In this document: positions 48,301-59,129 of the stretch, piece by piece
Position numbering within the stretch: position 1 is the stretch's first letter
How the letters are laid out: every line of letters begins with the position of its first letter
Source of the DNA: Gnetum montanum
Lineage: Eukaryota; Streptophyta; Gnetopsida; Gnetales; Gnetaceae
NCBI GenBank assembly: GCA_015680685.1
Contig: MNCI01023641.1
Location: 23,781 to 87,780 of the forward strand
Direction: 5' to 3'
Length of the DNA stretch: 64,000 nucleotides
The notes under the pieces: generated by a model
Told to the model about the DNA's origin: nothing
The model's database searches: none
What the model saw: only the letters and a program-made list of their open reading frames with translations
Made by a program: the position numbers and the translations under genes

Positions 48301-49740
48301 TGTGAACTAGACATTCCCCCTTTTTTCTTCAATGCATTTGTAGTTATGATGCATTAAATAAGTTGTTGGGGTTTTGTTTAGGTTTTAGAAGGGTTTTATA
48401 TGTTAGATTTTGTAATTTTTGATAATAATTATCATTCTACAGCAACAATGCATTGGAGGAGAGCTTTGGTAGAGATTCCTATAGTATCCAAAACCAATCT
48501 TTAGTATGGATGCCTCCCATCCCTCCTGCAGCTAGTGTAGAACTCTCACCTTTTCCTAATTTCCCTCTTTCTCAATGTTGAGCTTGCCATGGCATACAAA
48601 AAAGAGAGGAGGAAAGAGCAAGAATCCTACAATCCAAAGTATGGATGAGCATTCTAGGGAGTTTTCAGAGTTTCCTAGGCCTATCTCTATTAAGGAACCA
48701 TTTGTCTCTACTCCAATGTAGGCAATTCTACCTATTTTTGCCTTTTTTTTCTCTAGCTTTTTGCTTTCTAGATGTTGAGGCCATTTTTTCAAGATCTACT
48801 ATAGTAGAGGGATTAAAATGAAATTTTGATGAAATCCCATCTTCTATTTTTGCGTATTTCATGTAGATCTATAGTTTTTTTTATCGCTTTAGCTTTTGCA
48901 AATTTGATTTTGAAAACAAGGCTTGCTATTTTGTGCTTTTTTCTCAAAATCTTGGGGTATGGCTATTTTTTTTAAATCTAGGCCTTCGAGCTTGTTAAAA
49001 TTAAATCTTAACAAAATCCTACCCCATTATTTTGATGTGAATTTAAATGGAATTTAATGGTTTTGGCTATTTTTACCATTTTAATGGCTATTTAAAATTT
49101 AGGCTTTGAGATTTTTGAAGTTTTGCTATGAAAAATCAAGGAAGGTCGTGTATTTTTCCTTTGTGAAATGGCTATAAATTTTTAAAATTAAAGATTATGG
49201 ATTTGTATCCCTTTGTTTAATTTTTTCAATGGTTGTTGTCTCGTTTAATTTGGCTTTGAAACGAGGAAGTTATGGTTGTTTTCCTAATGTTGTGTAGTTA
49301 GGTTGTTTGTGTTGATTTTGTAATTTCATGTAGATTTGTGAAATTTTCATATGAAAATGGCAAAGGTTTTTGCTATTTTCTAGTCATGGCTACATAGGCT
49401 TTGGCTTTAGCTTTCCAACAAAGGTGGAATCACTCTAAATTAGGGCAAAACTCATGATTGTAGTACATTACCCAAAATAGAAGTGGTCGATATGCTCAAT
49501 TTTGGTTTTTTAAAAAGAGTAAAAGATTTTTCTATTTTAAATAAGTTTTTACTATGGCTTCATGGTTTTTTCTAAGTTTATCATGATTTTTCTAAATTTT
49601 TGCATACTTTTTTTTTCAAATTTATACATGCTTTTCATAATTTAGATGCTTTTCCTAAACTTATGCTTACTTTTTTTTTTCAAATTTATGCATAATTTAG
49701 ACTAAGATATAGTTTTTGCTATAATTTTTTTGGCTATAAA
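48301..49740. other. AT-rich spacer of the minus-strand B element
   Basis: T-rich on the plus strand, with runs such as those at 49600-49690. No coding signal; the frame at 48556-48792 (minus) has no motif. Farther-upstream exons of the antisense gene may lie here but could not be recognised. Confidence 0.4.
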
Positions 49741-49744
49741 GGCT

Positions 49745-50190
49745 ATAAAATATGGTAATAATGCTTTTATGAAATTTCTCAAGGTAATTTAGATAAACAT
49801 CTAAGAGCTTTTTACAGAAGCTAATTTCACCTCTGACTTCAAAAGTTTTCTCTAAATTTGTAAACAAATTTCAATTGGTCATGATGCAATGATATGTAAG
49901 GTTGTAATAATTTTTTCTTGTGAAATTACAAAGACAAATATAGAAAAACACCTTAGAGCTTTTTATAGAGGCTAATTTCACCTCTAACTAGATGTGTTGT
50001 CTTAATTTGCTAAGTAACTCTAATAGGTTGTATTGTTTTTGCTTTGATAAGTTGTAATAATGATTTTTGTGGAATTCCTTAAGCCAATTTAGATAAACAC
50101 CTTAGAGCTTTTTACAAAGGCTAATTTCACCTCTGACTAGATGTTTTATCTAAATTTTTAGGAAACTCTAGTTGGTCACAATGTTTTTGT
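49745..50190 (+). repeat. Three tandem units of about 150 bp
   Basis: The block 'agagctttttacagaagc' followed by 'taatttcacctctgac' starts at 49804, 49955 and 50104 (spacings 151 and 149). It lies in the presumed intron just upstream of the first recognised exon of the antisense gene. Confidence 0.85.
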
Positions 50191-50204
50191 TTTATTTCAT
50201 GTAG

Positions 50205-53200
50205 GGTCTTCTTGAGGCCTATTCTCATCATAGTGGAGCTTGTTGGTATTTTGTGCTACATTGGTCATCCCAAGACCAATACTCCACCACATGACATGCC
50301 TCTTGGAAAGCCTTTCTTATGGTTCTAGCTTAGGCCATGGGACTTCCTTGCCTACCTTCTTAGAAAATTCAATGTGATGTTGTGGTCACACTTGTCCACG
50401 AATGTAGCTAGGGTCATTTTGGAGACCCTATTTCCTTAGGCGTCTAGCTTGATTACTAGGTAAATTATTGAGAAGCCACTACCTAAGACTACAGGGGGAC
50501 CAATAGACCCATAAGTCCATGCTACCTTTTAGGGAACCAGATGATGCCAAAGTATAGCTAGTATAATGCTGACAACACTCTAATGATGGCACATTGAGTC
50601 CACACATTATTCTAGAACCCACATGGCACCATGTAATGTAATGTTTTTATGGTTTTTACTTGATTATCCTACCTAAGTTTATTAATTTAACTTCTTGTAG
50701 GTACAAGGTCAATGGTCAAGGCTTGATCATCAATGATCAAATCCTAGTAATGGCTCAAACTACTTTAGTTCCCAAATTAGAGCTAGTGTGTATCAACAGT
50801 TAAGAGGGGACTTTGATGAATATGCCAATATGTTTAACCTTGTATACCAGAAGTGCAAGGATGATAGGATGATGCATAGTTGGTGCGTAGATGTTGATAA
50901 CATAGATTAGACCCTTGTAGCTAGAACCTCCATAACAAAAAAGAAAAGTAAAGGTGAACATATAGCTTCTAGTTTTTTATTGCTTTTCTTGGTTGTTGAA
51001 ATTGCTCATATGGATGCTAACCTTTAGTTACTGGTTTCTAGGATCTTCCATCTTAGTTGATGTCACTATACCACTTTCACATTCACGTCATGAGGATGCC
51101 CTCATTCTAAAGTTTAGTGATGTGATATCAACACAAGAGTGGTTAAATGGATAGGCACTTGGATATGTTCAAGAAAACATCCAACAGGTAGGTTGGCTTA
51201 ATGTATCTATGGCACCTATTCCTTTCATTCTTTCTATGGAGATGTTGCATGTTATTGATTCCTTTGATGAGGAGGTTGATTGCTTTAGCACTATCATCCA
51301 AGGTGTTAAGGTGAACATTGATGTAGGTGGTAGCCTCTTTTGTGACTTGCTTGTTGTCCTTGTTGATGGGGCAAAGGTTTTAACTAGGATAGTGAGGGAA
51401 TTAGGCCATCATGAGAAAGTTCTAAAGTGGCTTGGTGCCAGCATGGGCCACTTTGGAATTTCGATGGGTAGCTTCATAAACCTTGATGCAAAGGAATCAT
51501 AGCCTTTATTTAGGTCTCATGCATTCCCCAAACTTCTATTACCAAATAAGCTAATTAGGCTAGCATAGGGGTGGACGTTTAAGAAGGTCTTGATAGAGGA
51601 CATCAAATTTGATTAGGCTACTGCTTTGGCTATTGGGCTTTGAGAGGAGATTCTTAGACTTTGTGTCAACACCTCTATGATAATCTATATGCATTTTTTT
51701 ATTTTTTTCAGGTTTGTGGAGTTTCTAATGGTGTATAGGAATGGACGATGGATTTTCCAAGATCCAAGCCAACTTTTTAGGCCTTGGATAAAACACATTT
51801 ATCCAATAGTGCAAGCCTAGAACCCACTAGAGGGGATGGATGAAACATTGTCCATCACCACTAAGAATCTTGATGTTAGCAAGCATGAGTATCCTAATAG
51901 TACTAATGATGATGAGCCCCTCTCATTTCCTACTAGTATTAAAGATGCCAAAATATGGTGCATGGAGGCCAAAGGGATAGCTAGAGAGAAACTCAATAGG
52001 CCTATGGAGGAGGGATCCCTAGCATTAGATTAGCCTACCCTAAAGAAGCTTGAGTTTAAGCTTAAGCCATTATAGCAAGAATTTGCAAGCATGCTTTGTT
52101 TAACTTTGGCTATTTCATGTTTTAAAATTTTATGTCTACTTTATGATTTTATGTGTTGATTGGTTTTCTATGTTCTATGCTTGTAGATAAGTGTTAAGTT
52201 ATAGCTTCCCAAGCTACTATAAAGGCAGAACAAAGTCATGCAAAAGAGGGACTCCTAAAGCAACCTATGGTTGAAGGACTTGCCGATGCTAGTGTAAATG
52301 ATCTAGATGCCTTGTTTGGTGAGGCAGTATTAGGTACCTCTTCCATCATCATTCCAAAGGAGAAAGAGGATGAGGAGCTAGATATGCCTATGCCTTAGCA
52401 TGTTTGCTATATTTCACTGGTTATCTTTGGTTGTCATCCTAATCTTTTGATGATTGTTATGCTTACAATAGTTCCCAAGCCACCAACACAAGCTCCCATA
52501 CCAAAGTTTCATGTAAAACCATGGGTAGAGATCCCAAACAAAGTAGAGTTCCTGCATGGGATGGCTAAGGACATCATCGATCGATTGCATCAGGTTGCAC
52601 CTAAGATAAGTAAGGGTTTTTTTTATGTGCTTTAGTTTGAGGCTTTGTTTGTATTATGAATATTTAAGGTTTTTTCTTACAATTTTATTTTATGCATTTT
52701 GTAGTACCATCCATGGAGTGGGGTACCAGGAGAGACATGGAGGTAGACTCCTTACCGAGACCTTTCTTTGACGTTTCTAGTGTACCCTTGAAGTTGTATG
52801 ACACTGCCACTAATTTAGCAATGTCATGCATAAAAAAGCTTCATGGGAGTTATAGAGGTCTAATGAATTTGTGGCCTTGAGGAAAAATACTCAAAGGTAG
52901 GAGGATACAATTAGGAATCTCCAAGACTGTAAAGCCTTTGTGAAAGCCCAAGTGGCTAACTCAGGGGAGTTACAGACCAAGGAGATCACATGAACCCACT
53001 ATTGGCATGTCATTCAAGACAAAGTAGTGGTTATACAAGAGATGGTGGAGTAATGTATTGAGATGAACCTCATCTCCAAAAAGGTTTAGGACTAGAAGGA
53101 TCATTGCATTTGGATCCTGGAGTGGGACAAGACACAAAAGACCCACAAGCATTAGTATAAGGCTAATCATGGGGCCTACTTAAAATGGCTTAAGGAAGTG

Positions 53201-53675
53201 TTAGTTGAATGACACAAGAAAGAGTTGTTCATTCAAGAGATTTAGGTAGAGAGTGCTTATCAAAATTCTAAAAGTACTCTCAAGGTGGAGCAATCCCCTA
53301 CTCTTTAGATCAACATGGTTGCAAGTGAAACCTCTACAACTACTGCTACCCATGAGCCTCCTACTTGGACTCCTATAGATATATCCAACATTCTTTCTAG
53401 AGTTGATCATGGAGACATTGATTAGGTCAACATGATAAATGACAAGATCCTCCATTGTTTGGAAAAAGGTCTTCCCCATCTACCCCTAGAAGTAATGGAG
53501 TCAAAATCTTTATAGGTTTGATATATTTTATGCTTTAGTCTTTGTTTTAAGTCATGATCTTTACTACAAGTCACTAACTGGATATGTTGTTGTATTTAAA
53601 GCCTTAGGGGACATTGGTAGCCCCAACAATGGGGGTGGGAATGATCCACCATTTTCTCATCTAGATGCCACTTAG
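50205..53675 (+). pseudogene. Spliced antisense gene of family B, FCP1-like domain plus coiled coil (copy 2)
   Basis: Exons inferred from splice signals and copy 1: 50205 to about 50630, 50701 to about 51650, 51712 to about 52090, 52187 to about 52390, 52472-52609, 52705 to about 53515 and 53602-53675 (stop). Acceptors are clear (TTTCATGTAG, ACTTCTTGTAG, TTTTTTTCAG, ATGCTTGTAG, CTTACAATAG, CATTTTGTAG). The first exon reads LVGILCYIGHPKTNTPP, then LRPWDFLAYLLRKF, NVMLWSHL and NVARVI, close to the (DLNG)LLCYI, RPG..FL and WSS....NV blocks of FCP1/NIF HAD phosphatases. Later exons read VNGQGLI, the open 51209-51502 (SMAPIPF; LVVLVDGAK), WIFQDPSQL, MAKDIIDRL, LQDCKAFVKAQ and INDKILHCLEKGL. The nucleophile Asp of motif I is not present (Glu). 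About ten stops. It lies opposite gag-protease, at 0.7 kb from the protease end. Confidence 0.65.
52610..52704 (+). other. Intron of the antisense gene, copy 2 (95 bp)
   Basis: The exon ends VAPKI, then GTAAGGGTTTT; a T-rich stretch ends GCATTTTGTAG and the next exon gives EWGTRRDMEV. The position is identical to the 171-bp intron at 10822-10992, although the intron sequences and lengths differ. Confidence 0.75.
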
Positions 53676-54012
53676 TAGCCTCCTTTAGTTTAGCTTGTTT
53701 GACTATTTGTTTTTGTTTTTATGTTGATGGCTATGGTTGGCCAAAACTATGTTATGATTGGTTATTCTTTAGCATCATTACTACACATTGTGATTATGGC
53801 TATATGTTATGGACATTTTAATTTTAAATTTGAACATTATTTTTATTTTGACTATATGTATCCATAGTAGTAAATGTTGAAAATGGCTATGTTTTTTGGT
53901 TATAAAATCCAATGGCTAATCAATGTGATAATAGGATAAGAAAAGAGAGATATAGTAATAAAAGGGATATTCATTAATTTTAGGTCATTATAGCACAAGT
54001 TATACAGTCTCT

Positions 54013-54157
54013 CTAGTTTAAGGCCATGGCATGCCATATCACTAGTTTAGAGTCTTAGTGGACTATAGTGCTAGTTTAACATCTTAGCGGATGAGAATGC
54101 AAGTTTAAGGTCATAGTGGACCATAGTGCTAGTTTTAGGCCTTAGTGGGCCAAGTTT
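54013..54157 (-). repeat. 29-bp minisatellite, five exact-length units
   Basis: Units begin at 54013, 54042, 54071, 54100 and 54129, each 29 bp (type 'ctagtttagagtcttagtgg'). It lies between the protease end (54364) and the end of the antisense gene (53675), the same place as the copies at 9256 and 34922. Confidence 0.9.
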
Positions 54158-54363
54158 GAAAGAGATACTTTTGTAACATTTAAAACATAATTAAAAATAA
54201 AGAAAGGTTATAGCAAATAAGTAACAATGAAAATAAATTTAGGTTGCATGCATAGGCTACGTGCATAAAATAACAAAGATATAATAAATTTCAAAAGAAA
54301 AAATAAGGCTATTTGGCTATCATTGCATCTAGTCATAGAGGCATGGGAAGGTTAAGGTAAACT

Positions 54364-57300
54364 TCACTTGTGCAAACTCTTTCTAATCTTTGCAAGATTA
54401 GGGAGTGAGTAAGGCCTACTTTACACAAGCTTGTATTCACCATTGCCTTCACGTACAATGTTAAAAGGGAGTTCATCCCATAATGTATTCCATTGCCAAT
54501 AATTTTCATCATTGGCTATCTTGGGGTTTTGCTCTTCATGGCCAAGAGCTTCTTCTTAAAGCTCTACATCATATCCTTGTTTTATGTCTATGTTGTTGAC
54601 AACTAGGGGAGCTGTGTTGTTACCATGAATGATGATTTCACCTCCCTCATAAGGAAGGTGAATTTCATGATGGATGGGTGAGGGCACAGCTCATAACTAA
54701 GTTAACCAAGTTCTTCCAAGGATTAGGTTGAATCCTAGTGTCTCTTCAACCACTAAAAAGCTTGTGGTTATAGGGAATTATTTTTTGGGTACAAAATCCA
54801 AGGAGATGGTAACTCTTAATTCATTGAATGACTTAAGAGCTATGGTGATTGTAGGTTGTACTTGCTCAATTAAGCCTAAGCATTCAATGATGATGCATGG
54901 GATGACATTGTTTCAGCTCCATCATCACCATACATCCGATGTATTTTAAATTTTCCCATGCATATGGTTATGAATAATGGGGCTATAGTCACCATATCAT
55001 TCTAGGGATTAACCTTAATTTTGCTATTTTGAAATGTTAAGGATGTTGATTTCTCCTCCCCTGGTGATGGAGCAATCATCACTACATGAATGGCTTCCTC
55101 ATTAGTAGGAATATCCTCACTAATGGGTATGGAGGTCAACATTTTAACTAGCACCTTACAATGTGTGGAAGAAGTCATGATTAGGTCATAAAAGCTTAAG
55201 GTTATATTTTTGTGCTTGAGTGATTGCCTAACTTGGTCCATTGCGCTAAGGAAGTTTCTATCATTGGCTATGGGCTTGTTACCCTTGTTGTGCTTTCCTT
55301 CCTCCATGCATCCCAAAATGCAGACTTCAAATTTAGGTTGTCGCTATTGTGGCTCTTCCTTGTTTTCTTGGTTGTGGGCTTTGGTGTCCTCTTATGGCTT
55401 GTTGGTTGAAGGATATGGGACAAAGGATCATAGGTATAGCCAAAATGGGAGTGGTCTTTAATGGATCCACTTTCTTTTGTGCCTGTATATGCTTGTCTCC
55501 TTTTTTGTCAAATTTTTACTTATGCTTCTTACTTTGGTTGTCTAAAATTTTTGGTTGTTAGCCATTAGTTGTAAGGAGGAGGTAGTAGAATTCGTTTTTT
55601 GGATTGTACTGGGTTGAGAGACCTTGATAACAAAAGGTTCTCTTAGAGGCATTGGTGATTATACTCTCACAATGAAGGGGGGTCTTAAGCTCTAGGAAGT
55701 CAAAGAAGCTCTATTATTGTAGAGGGGTACTTGGATCCCAAATGGTTCTCTTACAAGTCTCCTATTATCATTGATGTTGAATGCCAAAATAACATAGGGG
55801 CTATCATTAGCATTCAAAGGGTCTTTGTAGACCTTCATTCACTAGTTTTGTGGCTGAACTATGTTAGAAGCATCTAAGACCAGTTCCCCCCTATCTATCA
55901 TCCTTTGTAGGTCATCCTTCAACACAAGGTAGAAGTTTGTATCATGACCAAGAAGTTGATGATAATGACAAAAGTGATCTAAATTGAAGTATTTATAAAA
56001 TTGAGGATCATCCTTCATTACCTAAGTGGGATCATTGGCTATTTCACATAGTTGCTCATGTTTCTGTTGAGTAGATTTAGTCATTTGTTTATGTTGTATG
56101 TGTTCACTTCTTAATAGTTGGTCGAGCAACTTGAATGGTTTTAATGGCAATGTAGTATATTTTGGCTTGTCCTTCCTTTCAAAGTTAGATCTACTTATTT
56201 TTGATGCAATGATCCCAGAAGTTGATGGTTGGTTATTGTGGTCATTGATCAGGGCCTTAGGTGGGTTGACCTTTGGCCATTGGTCCATGGTCTTAGTTTC
56301 CTTGGTTACAGTTGCTATGGTGGTGTTGTTTTGTTTGCTCTTTTCTTTGTCTCTTTGAATGTGTTAGTTTTTATATGATTATGTAGAATGGATCATGGCT
56401 GGCCTTTGTGGCATCCTCTATATTTTTAGTTTGTGAGAATGCTTGGCTAAGAGACCATGGATCAAGGTAGTAGAGTTTAGACTTCATGAAGTCATTAACT
56501 GCTCCCTTGAATATGTTTAAAAAGTGGGATTTGGCTATGGGCTCTAGTATTTCATTTAGAAATCCATTCCACCATTGAATGAATTTTTGTATAGGTTCTA
56601 ACGGCCCCTACTTGACCTTCATAAGTTGGTTAAGCATTATGTCATTATTAAAGTTATACTTGAAGTAGTTGACAAACTAGGCTACTAAGTCTTCCAAAGA
56701 GGATATGGATCCCTTGGGCAATGTGCAATACCAAACGAGTTCTTTTTTAATCAAAGACATAGGAAAAATCCTCATGATGGTATGAGGCCATGGCTGGAAG
56801 AGCAAACATTCTAATCAAAAGGTAATAAGGTGAGCATTACAGTCACCTTCTCTATTATATTTGCTAAATTATGGAATGGGGACACCAAAAGGGAGTGTCA
56901 AAGGTGGTATTACAAGAATTATGGGATTGTCTTAGTAGAAGTCCATAATCCTGATAGTTTGTATGGTAGTCTTAAGCCTCTTCAACTCCTTCATTAAGTC
57001 TTCAATCATTTGGAAGGCTTGATCCAAGCCTTGTGGTGGCCCCATAGTTTGCAAGATCTATACATAAGGCTATGGCATCTATTGTGAGGCATGTGAACTC
57101 ATTATGGATTGCATGATAGAAGGAAAAGGTTGTGCTATGGTTGTGGCTTATGGGACAAACAAAGAAAAAGATGTTTATGTTAGTACTTGAGGCACAAATG
57201 GGAAAAACATGGTGTGTGACCCTTGTGTTGCTAGGGTCTCACGGTAGATCCCATGTGAGTAGTTATCAGATTTGCAGTGGTAAAAGCCACTATTGATGAT

Positions 57301-57890
57301 TTTGTATATCGAGACTATGTTGCAAATGACATTGATGTGTTATAGTTTGTTGTTTGTGGCATTGACTGAGTGTGATATGTGGCTACAACTAGCATAGGAT
57401 CTGTTGTAGTAGGGTATGGAGGACTAGAAGATGGTGGCACCATGCCCATGGAAAAGACAAAAGCATTAGGTGAAGGTTGTATGATGTTAGGGGATGTTTG
57501 TTGGAACAATCCTCCAAGGATGTTTTCAATTAGATTTGGCCCTAAATTCATCCTCTTCTTCTTGTTTTTCCCCAAAGGTAGGCTTGTTATCTTCCTCCTT
57601 TGTGGCAATCAATTGGGCTAGGATGCTAGAATAAATGTTGTTAAGAGGAATTTCTTCATACAAGGAAGGGATGTAATCTTTCCCACCCCTATGTATGAGC
57701 TCAAACTCCCTTTTAGCCTTGTCTTCAATTCATGGGATTAACATGCCTATCTATATTTTGGCACAAATGAAGTTATAGTGATATTTATTAATGACTAAAA
57801 AATTAGGACTCTTCCCTCTCGCTCTTAAAGACTACCTACACTCAATGACTATAGGATCTTTGGGATCATACACCCTCATGACTTGTTGGT
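54364..57890 (-). pseudogene. Gag-protease of the best-preserved family B element
   Basis: In order on the minus strand: MRVYDPKDPIVIECR with an acidic region (near 57870-57600), a Pro/Ser/Asn-rich stretch (57608-57315), then the capsid domain: PFGVPIP, HTIMRIFPMSLIKKELVWY, ISSLEDLVAxFVNYFKYNF, IQKFIQWWNGFL, FLNIFKGAVNDF and SLSQAFSQTKNI. Next come LDHFCHYHQLLGHDTNFYLVL and RMIDRGEL, the Tat-type Cys/His segment, and EPFVIKV. The protease follows, with DDGAE near 54915 at the active-site position (family D.G(A/S)), LGFNLILGRTWL and AVPSPIHHEIHLPYEGGEI. The end is LWDELPFNIV, LPNLAKIRKSLHK and stop. No RT follows; the strand switches to the antisense gene. Stops are few in each block, but there are several frame changes. 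Confidence 0.8.
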
Positions 57891-58049
57891 TATGATCTTC
57901 TCCAATGAAGGTGAAGGGAAATTTGATGGAATTTTTAAAAGGTATTTTTATAGTGTTGAGAATTGCATAGGAATAGGCTATAAATGGTAAAATAAGAGCA
58001 AATTTCAATGAATGTAATTTACAAACTCTTAGAGGAAATAAAAATAACA

Positions 58050-59110
58050 ACAAATGATGTACTTACTATAATTAGTAAGTGGGGGATAAGAGGTTTTTGG
58101 CCCTTTACTAGAAATGGAATATTGACAACACTGGCTTTAAACCTCACCCAAGTTGGCTTCCCAAGTGCCTCTATGTTGGGTATGGAAATGGGGGAAAGAA
58201 GGGGTTGAGATAATGGAAATCTTACACCTTCTTATTCTAATGTTGGAGAGAAGGGAGGGCAATTTAAATACCAAAATGAAAACTTGGTGGTTTCCAAAGA
58301 TGGTTTTGTAAAGCTACCAACTTTTACCAAAAAGGAGGGAAAAGTAGGCTTGGTTGGTATGAAAACCAATGTTAGTTTAGTGGTGAAAAATATGGCTACA
58401 AAAATTAAATATTTATTAAGGCTTTCACACTAGCTTTTCTCTAGGAATTCACAATAGATGTTGTGAAATTCCAACACCTAAACCACATGTAGCTTCCACA
58501 CAAAGGTTTTTGTCACAAGGGAGTTGGGGGTGTAAAGGAAACATTGGATTGCTTGGGATTTTTGACTAGAAAATGGTTTTCAACTTGTAGCAAAAGTAGA
58601 TCTAGTTATAAAATTGGTTTCAAACTTCACCAACACTAGCCTTCCAATTTCTTCCATGCTAGGTATGGTAGAGGGAGGAAAGAAGAAAGGTGATATGATG
58701 AGAATCTCACACCTCCAACCTCAAAGGTTGATGGATGAAATACTTAAAACTAGAGTGTAAAGTTAGTGTTTTTCCACTAAAATTGATTTTAGCTAGTGGC
58801 TAATTTTCTCAGCTTGGAAAAGTGGGGGCAAAGCTAGCTTATAGATGAGTTGAACCATTCACTTTAGAAACTAGAGAAAGTTGTTTTGGTAGTAAAATCA
58901 CTAGGGAAAAAGAGATATCAATGCTACCTTTGGGCTATAAAATTCACAAAAAATGTTGTGAAAAGCCAAAACACAACCACTTGCAACTTCCATGTTGCAA
59001 TTTTGGTCATAGGAGGGGAAAGACCAACATTAATCATTAAAGTTTTTTACTACAAAAAATCAAGGAAAAGTTTGCAAATGGTAATGAAAATAATAGATCT
59101 AGCTACAAAA
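58050..59110 (-). repeat. Leader with a duplicated segment of about 490 bp
   Basis: Three marker blocks occur twice: 'caa(g/c)(t/a)..gg(c/t)ttcc..tgttgggtatgg' near 58150 and 58640, 'tgttgtgaaa' near 58458 and 58957, and 'agatct(a/-)g(t/c)ta(t/c)aaaatt' near 58598 and 59094. Spacing is 480-500 bp. It lies between the LTR end (59130) and gag. Confidence 0.65.
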
Positions 59111-59129
59111 TTTAGGTTAAGGTCCTCCT

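Noticed and set aside
54728-56358. Plus-strand frames of 60-88 codons, some hydrophobic (55210-55561, 56098-56358).
   Set aside because: They are antisense shadows of the minus-strand gag-protease, whose motifs are clear.
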